From: Caribbeanibacter sp964518305
GTDB lineage: Bacteria; Gemmatimonadota; Gemmatimonadetes; Palauibacterales; Palauibacteraceae
Direction: 5' to 3'
Assembly (NCBI GenBank): GCA_964518305.1
Contig: CAZFDK010000016.1
Coordinates: 1-44,787 of the forward strand
Length of the DNA stretch: 44,787 bases
Made by a program: the position numbers and the translations under genes. The notes beneath the pieces were generated by a model, which was not told where the DNA came from, searched no databases, and was given only the letters and a program-made list of their open reading frames with translations. Below, piece after piece: positions 16,515 through 25,183 of the stretch; position 1 is the stretch's first letter; each line of letters starts with the position of its first letter.

Positions 16515-18514
16515 ACGGCAGCGCCGACAGAGGGAGGGGAGACGCCCCCAGCTCCCGGACGCACCGGTGGAGGCTGCGGATCGTGGGAGTCGGTTTCGTA
16601 TTGCTGGCCGCCGTCTACGTGGGGCGCGGCGTCCAACTGCAGCTGGTGGAGCAGGATAAGTGGAGCCAGAAGGTGCGGGAGCAGTCGGCCCGCCAGGTCG
16701 AGCTCCCGGCCGAGCGCGGCGGGATCTTCGACCGCGACGGCAGGCCCCTGGCCGTCAGCGACCAGCTGTATCGCGGGTACCTCGCTCCCCGGGAAGTCCG
16801 GGACCAGGAGCGCGCGGTGACCGCCATCCGCCGGATCCTGGGGCTCTCGTCGCAGGAGGTTTCGAAGCTGCGCCGCGCCGAGTCGGGGTGGATCGCGCTT
16901 CCGCGCCGCCTCTCCGCTTCCGAGCGGGACCGGCTCGAGGCGGCCGTCCGACAGGGCGTCTACTTCGAACACGTGCCGTCGCGGAACCACCCGGAGGGCG
17001 GACTGGCCTCCGATGTGGTGGGCGACGTCGGTGCCGACGGCCGCGGGCAGTCCGGCCTGGAGCTGGCGCTGGACTCCATGCTCGTGGGTGAGCCGGGCCG
17101 CGCCGTGAGCCGGCGCGACGGCCGCGGGGATCTCCATCCCCTCCCGGACGGGAAGATCGCCTCGGCCCGTCCCGGACACGACGTCCACCTGACGCTGGAC
17201 TCAGAGCTCCAGACCATCGCCCAGAACGCTCTCGACGACGCGCTGAAGGAGACGGGCGCGTCCGGCGGTGACATCCTGATCATGGACCCGGAGACGGGCG
17301 ACCTCCTGGCCGTCGCCAGCCGGAGGAGCGGGGAGCCGGGCGGACTGCCGGCCTTCACCTCGCCGTACGAGCCCGGGTCCACGGCCAAGCCCTTCCTGCT
17401 GTCGGCCCTGCTGGCCGAGGAGCGAGTGAGCCTGGACGATTCGATCTACGCCGAGAACGGCGTGTACCGGACGAAGTACCGGACCATCCGGGACGTCCAT
17501 CCCATGGACACGATCAGCGTACGCGCGGTCATACGCGAGTCCAGCAACATCGGCGCTGCCAAGCTGGCCGAGAAGCTGGATCCGGGCGTCCAGTACAGCT
17601 ATCTGCGGGACTTCGGCTTCGGTACGCCGACCGGGATCACCTTCCCGTCGGAATCGGGAGGACACCTCCGTCGTCCCGAGGAGTGGTCCGCGTTGAGCCA
17701 GGCGTCCCTGGCCATGGGCTACGAGATCTCGGTGACGTCCCTGCAGCTCGCGGCGGCGTACGCAGCGCTGGCCAACGACGGCGAGCTCATGCGGCCGCGC
17801 CTCGTCGAGCAGATCCGGAACGCTTCCGGCGAGGTCGTCTATCGCCGGGAGCCGAAGCGCGTGCGCCGGGTCGCCTCCGAGGAGGTCGCAGCCGACCTGC
17901 GGAGCGTGCTGCGGTCGGTGGTGGAGGACGGGACGGCCACCCGAGCCTCCATGACCAGCCTGCCGCTGGCCGGGAAGACCGGCACGGCGCGGCTGGCGAG
18001 CTCTGGCGGGTACGAGGACCGGCGGTACGCGGCGTCCTTCGTCGGATTCGCGCCGGCCAGGGACCCGAAGCTACTCGTCCTAACCAAGCTCGAGGACCCG
18101 CAGGGGGATTATTACGGTGGCCTCACGGCCGCTCCCGTGAGCCGAATCACCCTCCAGGCAGCACTGTCCTCGCGCGGCACCGTGATTCCGGGCGATTCCT
18201 GGAGCGGCGAGAGCCTCCACCGGGTGGAGTGGGACGGGCCGCCGTCCAGCTCGGGCAGCCGCGCCACCTCGGAGGCGGAAAGCGGTCCCTACGTATTGGC
18301 CGTCGACGGTGAACGGCCGGACCGCTGGTCCGGAGGCGAGGAAGGGCAGATGGCCGTCCTCCCCGACCTCTCCAGCATGACCGTGCGCGGGGCGGTGGCC
18401 CGGCTCCACGAGCTCGGGCTGCAGGTACAGCTCCGCTCCGGAGGGGAAGTGCAGTCGCAGCGTCCCGCGCCGGGAACCCGCATGGCGCCGGGCGACACCG
18501 TGGTCCTTAAGTGA
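16511..18514 (+). CDS. ftsI: Peptidoglycan D,D-transpeptidase FtsI (class B PBP) with C-terminal PASTA domain
   Basis: A 667-residue class B penicillin-binding protein that cross-links septal peptidoglycan and works with FtsW. It has a cytoplasmic tail, a transmembrane helix at about 21-40, a PBP dimerisation domain (RGGIFDRDGRPLA near 69-81) and a transpeptidase domain with the active-site motifs STAK (290-293, nucleophile Ser290), SSN (344-346) and KTGT (489-492). The last 55 or so residues (from VLPDLSSMTVRGAVARL) form a PASTA domain. Such a domain is common in Gram-positive PBP2x and SpoVD and less usual in proteobacterial FtsI. All catalytic residues are present. The ATG overlaps the ftsL stop (ATGA). 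Eleven bases separate it from the murE GTG. Confidence 0.96.
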   Translation: MNGSADRGRGDAPSSRTHRWRLRIVGVGFVLLAAVYVGRGVQLQLVEQDKWSQKVREQSARQVELPAERGGIFDRDGRPLAVSDQLYRGYLAPREVRDQERAVTAIRRILGLSSQEVSKLRRAESGWIALPRRLSASERDRLEAAVRQGVYFEHVPSRNHPEGGLASDVVGDVGADGRGQSGLELALDSMLVGEPGRAVSRRDGRGDLHPLPDGKIASARPGHDVHLTLDSELQTIAQNALDDALKETGASGGDILIMDPETGDLLAVASRRSGEPGGLPAFTSPYEPGSTAKPFLLSALLAEERVSLDDSIYAENGVYRTKYRTIRDVHPMDTISVRAVIRESSNIGAAKLAEKLDPGVQYSYLRDFGFGTPTGITFPSESGGHLRRPEEWSALSQASLAMGYEISVTSLQLAAAYAALANDGELMRPRLVEQIRNASGEVVYRREPKRVRRVASEEVAADLRSVLRSVVEDGTATRASMTSLPLAGKTGTARLASSGGYEDRRYAASFVGFAPARDPKLLVLTKLEDPQGDYYGGLTAAPVSRITLQAALSSRGTVIPGDSWSGESLHRVEWDGPPSSSGSRATSEAESGPYVLAVDGERPDRWSGGEEGQMAVLPDLSSMTVRGAVARLHELGLQVQLRSGGEVQSQRPAPGTRMAPGDTVVLK

Positions 18515-18524
18515 CGGGAAGCGA

Positions 18525-20069
18525 GTGCGGGACGTGACCGAGATCGCCGCGGGAGAGGTGCTCCGACGACTGCGTGAGCGGGGCGTGACGGCCGAGTGGC
18601 GGGGCGAGCCACCGGCCGTCCTGGCCGGCCTGTCCGCCGACTCGCGCGACGTCGAGAGAGGTGATCTGTTCGTCGCCGTCCCGGGCACGAGCTTCGACGG
18701 CCACGAATTCGTGGACGAGGCGGCCGAGTCCGGTGCCCGGGCCGCGGTGGTCGAGCGTCCGGTGAAGCGGGGCGGCCTTCCGCAGCTGGTCGTGAGCGAC
18801 AGCCGTGTGGCCGTCTCTCACCTGGCCGCCCTTTTTCGTGGCGATCCGGCCGCCGACATGAGGCTGGTCGGCGTCACCGGGACCAACGGCAAGACCACCA
18901 CCACCTGGCTCACCCGCCACGTCCTCTCCGGCGCCCTGTCCACCGGGGCCGTCGGAACGCTGGGCGTGACCGAGCCGGACGGAAGGGTCCGGAGCGGAGA
19001 GCTTACGACGCCGGGGCCCGTCCGTCTCCATCGGCAGCTCCGCGAGCTCCGGGACGGCGGCGCCGAGGCGGCGGTGCTGGAGATCTCCTCCCACGCCCTG
19101 GACCAGCGCCGCGCTGCGGCCCTGGACCTCGAGGCGGCCATCTTCACCACGCTCAGCCGGGAGCACCTGGAGTATCACCGCGACATGAAGGACTACAGGC
19201 GGGCCAAGCTGCGGCTGGCCGAGAGGGTGCGCCGGTCCGGCGCGTGCCTGGTGAACGCCGACGAGCCGGCGTGGGAGGACGCGGACTTCGCGGGCCGGCG
19301 GATCGTCCGGTACGGCCTCGACGAGGCCGCCGACGTGCGGGCGGTGGACGTGGAGGCGACGTCCCGCGCGACCCGCTTCGGCCTCGCGGTGAGGGGAGAG
19401 GTCCGCACTCATCCGGTGGAGCTCCGGATGCCCGGCGACTACAACGTCCGCAACGCCCTGGCCTCGGCGGCCGCGGGTCTGGAGTTCGGACTGGACCCGG
19501 ATCGGACGGCGGAGCTCCTGACCTCGGCCCCGCAGGCTCCCGGACGACTGGAGCGGCTCCGGGACGAGGCCCCGGTGGTGATCCGGGACTATGCCCACAC
19601 GCCGGAGGCGATGGAACGCGCCATCCGTGCCGTGCGTCGCCTCACGCCGGATCGCCTGCTCGTGGTTTTCGGCGCCGGCGGCGAGCGCGACCGCGGCAAG
19701 CGCCCGCTCATGGGTGAGGTGGCCGACCGACTCGCGGACGACGCCTGGATCACGAACGACAATCCCCGCAGCGAGGACCCGGCGGAGATCGCCCGCGACG
19801 TGGCGGAGGGCATGACCGGCGGGGAGCCGCGCATCGAGCTGGACCGAAGGGAGGCGATCCGGAGAGCCATGCAGGCCGCCGGGCCCGGCGACGTGGTGCT
19901 CCTCCTCGGCAAGGGACACGAGACCGAGATGGTGATCGAAGGGGAGAGTATTCCCTTCGACGAGGCGCAGGTCGTGGCCGAGCTCTCCCGAGACCTGGAG
20001 CAGGCCGACGGGAAGCGGGACCTCGACGGCGCGGACAACGCGGCGGCCAATGCTGGAGGGACGCGGTGA
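18525..20069 (+). CDS. murE: UDP-MurNAc-L-Ala-D-Glu:meso-diaminopimelate ligase MurE
   Basis: A 514-residue cytoplasmic Mur ligase adding the third stem-peptide residue. The N-terminal UDP-binding domain shows LSADSRDVERGDLFVAVPG. The ATP loop is GVTGTNGKTTTT (116-127), the lysine expected to be carbamylated is near 228 (DYRRAKLRL), and the Mur motif YNVRNALAS follows. DNPR at 412-415 is the established marker for meso-diaminopimelate rather than lysine specificity. FGAGGERDRGKRPLMG and LGKGHE complete the family pattern. GTG at 18525 is chosen because of GGGAAG just upstream; GTG at 18534 is an alternative. The stop overlaps the murF GTG. Confidence 0.97.
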   Translation: MRDVTEIAAGEVLRRLRERGVTAEWRGEPPAVLAGLSADSRDVERGDLFVAVPGTSFDGHEFVDEAAESGARAAVVERPVKRGGLPQLVVSDSRVAVSHLAALFRGDPAADMRLVGVTGTNGKTTTTWLTRHVLSGALSTGAVGTLGVTEPDGRVRSGELTTPGPVRLHRQLRELRDGGAEAAVLEISSHALDQRRAAALDLEAAIFTTLSREHLEYHRDMKDYRRAKLRLAERVRRSGACLVNADEPAWEDADFAGRRIVRYGLDEAADVRAVDVEATSRATRFGLAVRGEVRTHPVELRMPGDYNVRNALASAAAGLEFGLDPDRTAELLTSAPQAPGRLERLRDEAPVVIRDYAHTPEAMERAIRAVRRLTPDRLLVVFGAGGERDRGKRPLMGEVADRLADDAWITNDNPRSEDPAEIARDVAEGMTGGEPRIELDRREAIRRAMQAAGPGDVVLLLGKGHETEMVIEGESIPFDEAQVVAELSRDLEQADGKRDLDGADNAAANAGGTR

Positions 20070-21463
20070 CCGCTTCCTTCACCGCGCCCGAGGTGCGGGA
20101 GGCGCTGGCGATCCGCGCGGAGGCGCAGGGCAGGCTCCGGGACGATGATCCGGAGCTTCGCTTCACCTCGGTCTCCACCGACACGCGCGATCTGCAGCCC
20201 GGAGCCCTGTTCGTCGCTCTCCGGGGCGAGAACTACGACGCCATGGAGTTCCTGGAGGAGGCCGAGGAAGCCGGGGCGCGCGGCGCCGTCGTGCGCGCCG
20301 GACGCGATCTTCCGTCGCTGGAGATGGCGCTCTACCCGGTCGCGGATCCACGCCGGGCCCTTGGGGACCTCGCCGCTCACCACCGCCGGAAGAGCGGAGC
20401 GCGGGTGGTGGCCGTCACCGGGAGCTCGGGCAAGACCACCGTGAAGGAGATGCTGGCCGCTGCCCTGGGCGGCGAACCTCGGGTCTACCGGACACCGGGC
20501 AACTGGAACAACCGCGTCGGCGTTCCGCTCACCGTCCTCGGCGCTCCGTCGGAGGCGGAGGTCTGGGTCCTGGAGCTGGCCACCAGCGCACCGGGTGAGA
20601 TCGCGCGTCTGGCAGAGATCGCCGGGCCCGACGACGCTCTCGTCACGACCGTGGGGCCGGCCCATCTGGAGGGACTCGGCGACGTGGAAGGGGTTCTCAC
20701 GGAGAAGCTCGCCGTGATCGAGGCCGCCTCGGCCGAGGGGGAGGTTGTCGTCGGGGACCGGCCGCCGGCGCTGGCGCGTGCCGCCCGCCAGATCCGTCCC
20801 GATGCCGTGGTGGCCGGATCCGGCTCGGACGCGGACTTCGCGCCGGAGGAGAGCGAGGTGGGACCGGACCGCGCTACATTCCGCCGGGGCGACGTCACCT
20901 ACCGGGTGTCGGCCGGCGGTGAGCACCAGCTCCGGGACGCGCTCATGGCGGCAGCCATGGCCGAGGGCCTGGGACGAGCTCCGCAGGAGGTCGCCCGGGG
21001 GCTGGACTCCTACCGGCCGCTGGGGCTCCGGGGCGCGGTCCGTCGGTACGGCGACCTCACGGTCATCGCCGACTGCTACAACGCGAACCCCGAATCCTTC
21101 GAGGCGGCCATCGACTGGTGCCGCTCCACCTTCGCGGACCGCCGTCGCGTGGCCGTGGTGGGCAGCATGCTCGAACTCGGCGACGCCAGCGAGGGGGCCC
21201 ACCGCGACGTGGCGCGGCGGCTCGCGGAGTCCAGCTTCGAGATCGTGGCGGCGACGGGCTTCTTCCGTCCCGCGGCCGAGCGGATGAACGGCCACGCTCC
21301 CGACGTGGAGGTGGTGACGGCCGAGAGCAACGACACCCTCTGGGAGCGCCTGCGCGGGCGCCTCCGGGGAGACGAGGTGGTGCTCGTGAAGGGGTCGCGG
21401 GGCGCCCACATGGAGGACGTCGTGGAGCGCCTGGCCGAGCGGTTCGGGGAGGAGGAGAGCTGA
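20066..21463 (+). CDS. murF: UDP-MurNAc-tripeptide:D-alanyl-D-alanine ligase MurF
   Basis: A 465-residue Mur ligase that adds D-Ala-D-Ala to give UDP-MurNAc-pentapeptide. The N-terminal domain shows STDTRDLQPGALFVALRGE, the ATP loop is VTGSSGKTTVKEM, and the central substrate motif includes GNWNNRVGVPLT. The C-terminal domain has DCYNANPESFEAAI and LELG, all MurF hallmarks. The first residues are slightly longer than in enterobacterial MurF but otherwise the length is normal. It needs D-Ala-D-Ala from a Ddl ligase that is not encoded in this window, while alanine racemase is at 38204. The GTG start overlaps the murE stop, and its stop shares a base with the mraY ATG (TGATG). Confidence 0.97.
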   Translation: MTASFTAPEVREALAIRAEAQGRLRDDDPELRFTSVSTDTRDLQPGALFVALRGENYDAMEFLEEAEEAGARGAVVRAGRDLPSLEMALYPVADPRRALGDLAAHHRRKSGARVVAVTGSSGKTTVKEMLAAALGGEPRVYRTPGNWNNRVGVPLTVLGAPSEAEVWVLELATSAPGEIARLAEIAGPDDALVTTVGPAHLEGLGDVEGVLTEKLAVIEAASAEGEVVVGDRPPALARAARQIRPDAVVAGSGSDADFAPEESEVGPDRATFRRGDVTYRVSAGGEHQLRDALMAAAMAEGLGRAPQEVARGLDSYRPLGLRGAVRRYGDLTVIADCYNANPESFEAAIDWCRSTFADRRRVAVVGSMLELGDASEGAHRDVARRLAESSFEIVAATGFFRPAAERMNGHAPDVEVVTAESNDTLWERLRGRLRGDEVVLVKGSRGAHMEDVVERLAERFGEEES

Positions 21464-22569
21464 TGCTGTATCACTTCCTGTACCCACTGGCTGACGAGCA
21501 CATCATCTTCAACGTCTTCCAGTACATCACCTTCCGCTCGGCCGGGGCCATGGTCACGGCCCTGCTGGTGGCGTTCGTGGTGGGGCCGTCGGCGATCCGG
21601 TGGTTGGAGGATCGCGGGTGGGGACAGGTCGTCCGCCTCGAGGGGCCGAAGTCGCACCTCGAGAAGGCCGGCACCCCGACCATGGGGGGGATCATTATTC
21701 TGGCGGCGACCCTGATCCCCACGCTCCTGTGGGCCCGTCTGGACGACCGCTACGTCCAGATCGCCATGGTGGTGACCGCGTGGATGGGGATGATCGGCTT
21801 CTTGGACGACTACCTGAAGGTCGTCCGCCACGAGTCGCGGGGCCTCATCGCGGGCCAGAAGCTGGTGGGGCAGATGGTCCTGGGCATCGGCCTGGGCTGG
21901 TTCCTGCTCCAGTTCCCCCTCTCCAGCTATCCGGCCACACACACCACGCTTCCGTTCTTCAAGAACCTGCACGTGGTGATCTGGGCGCCGCTGTTCCCGG
22001 TCTTCGTGGGACTCGTGCTCGCCGGGAGCTCGAACGCGGTCAACCTGACCGACGGCCTCGACGGGCTGGCCGCGGGGCTGGCCGCCGTGGCGGTCCTGAC
22101 GTTCGGCGTCTTCGCCTACGTCACGGGCCGCGTCGACACGTCGGCCTACCTGAACATCTTCTATCTCCCCGGGGCGGGGGAGCTGACCGTGTTCTGTACG
22201 GCTCTGGCCGGCGCGGCCATCGGCTTCCTGTGGTTCAACGCGCCGCCGGCCGAGGTCTTCATGGGCGACACCGGCTCCCTGGCTCTGGGAGGAGCCATCG
22301 GCGCCGTGGCGGTGCTGATCAAGGAGGAGTTCCTGCTCCTCATCGTAGGCGGGGTCTTCGTGGCCGAGGCCGCCTCGGTGCTCCTGCAGACCGGCTACTA
22401 CAGGTTGACCAAGGGGAGCGACGGGAACGGCAATCGTCTCTTCCGCATGGCTCCCCTCCACCATCACTTCGAGAAGCTCGGATGGCCGGAGCCGAAAGTC
22501 GTCATCCGGTTCTACATCCTCTCCATCATCTGCGCCCTGGTGGGACTCGCCACACTCAAGATCCGATGA
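21463..22569 (+). CDS. mraY: Phospho-N-acetylmuramoyl-pentapeptide-transferase MraY
   Basis: A 368-residue polytopic inner-membrane enzyme, with about ten transmembrane helices, that transfers phospho-MurNAc-pentapeptide to undecaprenyl phosphate, forming lipid I. Family motifs are present: GTPTMGG near 70-76, the metal/catalytic pair in FLDDYLKV (Asp115, Asp116), SNAVNLTDGLDGLA, FNAPPAEVFMGDTGSL, and the cytoplasmic histidine loop MAPLHHHFEKLGWPE. The ATG at 21463 shares its A with the murF stop, and a GGAGGAG ribosome binding site lies at the end of murF. Length and motifs match typical MraY. Its stop overlaps murD. Confidence 0.98.
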   Translation: MLYHFLYPLADEHIIFNVFQYITFRSAGAMVTALLVAFVVGPSAIRWLEDRGWGQVVRLEGPKSHLEKAGTPTMGGIIILAATLIPTLLWARLDDRYVQIAMVVTAWMGMIGFLDDYLKVVRHESRGLIAGQKLVGQMVLGIGLGWFLLQFPLSSYPATHTTLPFFKNLHVVIWAPLFPVFVGLVLAGSSNAVNLTDGLDGLAAGLAAVAVLTFGVFAYVTGRVDTSAYLNIFYLPGAGELTVFCTALAGAAIGFLWFNAPPAEVFMGDTGSLALGGAIGAVAVLIKEEFLLLIVGGVFVAEAASVLLQTGYYRLTKGSDGNGNRLFRMAPLHHHFEKLGWPEPKVVIRFYILSIICALVGLATLKIR

Positions 22570-24002
22570 ACGATACCGAAGACGAGGCGTCGAGCGGGGA
22601 GAACGGAACGTCGCGGCCGCGGCTGGAGGGGAGCCGCCTGGCCGTGATCGGGGTCGGCGCGTCGGGGGAGGCCGCGTCCAGGCTGGCGGCGTCCCGTGGC
22701 GCCGCCGTGTACGCCAGCGACGTCTCGGCAGGAGAGGCCCAACGGGAGGCGGCCGAGCGTCTCCGCTCGGAAGGCATCGACGCCGAGACCGGCGGACACG
22801 ACATCGAACGGATCCTCGGGTGCGACCTCGCCGTGGTGAGCCCCGGTGTGCCCCCCTCCGCGCAGGTCCGCCGCGAGATGCGGGAGGCGGACCTTCGCAC
22901 CGTCACCGAGGCGGAACTGGCCTACTGGTACCTGGACTCCAGCCTGGTGGGCATCACCGGGACCAACGGGAAGACGACCACCACGGCTCTGTGCGGACAC
23001 CTTCTCCAGGAAGCCGGTGTCGACGCCCGGACGGGCGGGAACATCGGCCGGCCTCTGTCGGAGCTCGCCCTCCTGGACGAACAGCCGGACTGGGTCGTGG
23101 TGGAGCTGAGCTCCTTCCAGCTGGCGGACATCGAGAGCCTGCGGACGCATATCGGGGTCTTCCTCAACCTGGCCCCGGACCACCTGGACCGGTATCGGGA
23201 CGTGGACCAGTACTATTCCGACAAGCAGCGCATCTTCGAGAACGCCTCGGAGGAGTCCCGGTGGGTGCTCAACGCCGACGACCGGGACGTGCTGGACCTG
23301 GCCCGGAAGGTCCCCGGCACCGCCCACCACGTCTCGGTGGAGGGACCGGTCGAGCGGGGCGCCTACCTCGGCGACGACGGGGCGCTCCACCTTCGGCTTC
23401 CCGACCGGGAGGAGCGGTGGGTCTCCCACGTGGACGACCTTCAGCTCATCGGCCTCCACAACGTCCAGAACGCGCTGTCCGCCGGACTGGCGGCGGCACT
23501 GGTGGGCTGCGGGAGGGACGACCTGGTTCGGGGGCTGAAGAGCTTCGCGCCGCTTCCCCATCGCCTGCAGCTGGTCGGCGAGTACGGCGACGTCCGGTGG
23601 GTGAACGACTCCAAGGCCACCAACATCTCGGCGACGAGGGTGGCCCTGCGATCCTTCGACGAGCCCGTGATCCTGCTCCTCGGCGGACGCCACAAGGGAC
23701 AGGACTACGGAGAGCTGAAGCAGGAATTCGAGGGCGTTCGCGGCGTCATAGCGTTCGGCGAGGCCGCACCGCAGATCGTCGGTGAGCTGCGGGACGGGCC
23801 GGCGCCCGTTCGCGTCGCGTCGGGGTTGCAGAACGTGGTGGACCGGGCCGCCGACATGGCTGAGCGGGGTGACGTGGTGCTCTTCTCCCCGGCCTGCTCC
23901 AGCTACGACATGTTCCCCAGCTACGAGGTGCGCGGCGAGCGGTTCATGGAGCTGGTGCGGAGCCGGTTCTCCGGCGACGGCGGCGGGAAGGGTGGAGAGT
24001 GA
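22566..24002 (+). CDS. murD: UDP-N-acetylmuramoyl-L-alanine:D-glutamate ligase MurD
   Basis: A 478-residue cytoplasmic Mur ligase that adds D-glutamate. It starts with an acidic, low-complexity 20-residue tail, then a Rossmann-like UDP domain (RLAVIGVGASGEAASRLAA). The ATP loop is GITGTNGKTTTTALC. The family blocks VVELSSFQLADIE, FLNLAPDHLDRY and LIGLHNVQNALSA follow, then the C-terminal VNDSKATNISATRVAL with LGGRHKGQDY and LFSPACSSYDMF. All are typical MurD features. ATG 22566 overlaps the mraY stop (ATGA), and the murD stop overlaps the ftsW GTG, so translation is probably coupled. Confidence 0.97.
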   Translation: MNDTEDEASSGENGTSRPRLEGSRLAVIGVGASGEAASRLAASRGAAVYASDVSAGEAQREAAERLRSEGIDAETGGHDIERILGCDLAVVSPGVPPSAQVRREMREADLRTVTEAELAYWYLDSSLVGITGTNGKTTTTALCGHLLQEAGVDARTGGNIGRPLSELALLDEQPDWVVVELSSFQLADIESLRTHIGVFLNLAPDHLDRYRDVDQYYSDKQRIFENASEESRWVLNADDRDVLDLARKVPGTAHHVSVEGPVERGAYLGDDGALHLRLPDREERWVSHVDDLQLIGLHNVQNALSAGLAAALVGCGRDDLVRGLKSFAPLPHRLQLVGEYGDVRWVNDSKATNISATRVALRSFDEPVILLLGGRHKGQDYGELKQEFEGVRGVIAFGEAAPQIVGELRDGPAPVRVASGLQNVVDRAADMAERGDVVLFSPACSSYDMFPSYEVRGERFMELVRSRFSGDGGGKGGE

Positions 24003-25174
24003 GCGGCTCGAACGCGATCGGCGCGGCCCCGGCCGGCACGCTCTCGGGGCTGGAGGTGCAGGGCGCGGGAGCGTCGGCCCCCGGAGCGGCGAAGGCCCTC
24101 CTGGGCCTGACGCTGCTCCTGGTGGTCTTCGGACTCCTCTCGGTCTACAGCGCGAGCTCGTTCATCGCACAGTCCGAGGGCCTGCCGGACACCTACTACC
24201 TGGTGCAGCAGGCGACGCACGCCGGCGTCGGGCTCCTGGCGCTCACGGTGGCCCGCTTCGTGGATTACCGCTGGTATCGGAAGCTGGCGTGGCCCGGCGT
24301 GCTCCTGACCCTGTTTCTGCTGATCCTGCTCGTGGTGCCGTGGACCGCGGAAAGCATCGCGCAGCGCACCAACGGTGCGCGCCGCTGGCTCACGCTGGGG
24401 CCGCTCACGGTACAGCCGTCGGAGCTGGCCAAGCTGGCGGTGATCGTGTGGACGGCATCGCTGGCCGTGAAGAAACAGGAGCGCCTGCACAGCCTGCGGT
24501 ACGGACTCCTGCCGTTCCTGATCATCGTGGGCTTGATCTGCGTGCTGGTCACCCGACACCCCCACTTCTCGGCGGCCCCGATGGTCGCGGGGCTGGCTGG
24601 CCTGATCCTCTTCGTGGCCGGCGGACGGATCGGTCACTTCATCTTCCTGGGACTGCTCTCCCTGCCGGTGCTCTGGGACCAGATCATGAACTCCGGCTAT
24701 CGGATGAACCGTGTCCTGGCGGTGCTGGACCCCTCGGCCCGGGCTGCCGACATCGGCTACCAGCTGCAGCAGTCGCTAATCGCCATCGGCTCCGGGGGGC
24801 TCTTCGGGGTCGGCTTCGGCCAGAGTCGCCAGAAGCTCTATTACCTGCCGGAGCCACAGAACGACTTCATCTTCTCGATCATGGCCGAGGAGTGGGGTCT
24901 CGTGGGATCCGTCCTCGTGGTGGGGGTCTTCCTGGCCTGGGCGATGATCGCGTTGCACATCGGCCGCTCGGCGCCGGACCTCTTCGGGCGCCTCCTGGCC
25001 GTGGGCATTACCGGGCTGGTGGCGGTGACGGCCTTCGGTCACATCGGGGTCACACTGGGGCTCCTCCCCACCACGGGCATGAACCTGCCCTTCGTGAGCG
25101 CCGGCGGCACGCACCTGGTCCTCGCCCTGGGCTCCACCGGCGTGCTCCTCAACATCGCCTCGCAGCGGAGATGA
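23999..25174 (+). CDS. ftsW: Septal peptidoglycan glycosyltransferase FtsW (SEDS family)
   Basis: A 391-residue SEDS polymerase with about ten transmembrane helices, which polymerises lipid II at the septum together with FtsI. Recognisable blocks are GLLSVYSASS, NGARRWLTLGPLTVQPSE, the extracellular loop IGSGGLFGVGFGQSRQK with LPEPQNDFIFSIMAEEWG (Asp289 corresponds to the essential SEDS aspartate), and the terminal TTGMNLPFVSAGGT. The segment usually reading (E/Q)PDxGTA is RHPHFSAA here (186-193). The cytoplasmic N-terminus is about 30 residues, Ala/Gly-rich. FtsW rather than RodA is chosen from its place in the dcw cluster. The GTG start overlaps the murD stop; murG follows after nine bases. 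Confidence 0.95.
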   Translation: MSGSNAIGAAPAGTLSGLEVQGAGASAPGAAKALLGLTLLLVVFGLLSVYSASSFIAQSEGLPDTYYLVQQATHAGVGLLALTVARFVDYRWYRKLAWPGVLLTLFLLILLVVPWTAESIAQRTNGARRWLTLGPLTVQPSELAKLAVIVWTASLAVKKQERLHSLRYGLLPFLIIVGLICVLVTRHPHFSAAPMVAGLAGLILFVAGGRIGHFIFLGLLSLPVLWDQIMNSGYRMNRVLAVLDPSARAADIGYQLQQSLIAIGSGGLFGVGFGQSRQKLYYLPEPQNDFIFSIMAEEWGLVGSVLVVGVFLAWAMIALHIGRSAPDLFGRLLAVGITGLVAVTAFGHIGVTLGLLPTTGMNLPFVSAGGTHLVLALGSTGVLLNIASQRR

Positions 25175-25183
25175 GGAGGGCCC

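Noticed and set aside
19589..21487. 632-codon minus-strand frame across murE and murF
   Set aside because: Shadow of the murE and murF coding sequences; no motifs, no ribosome binding site, no promoter.
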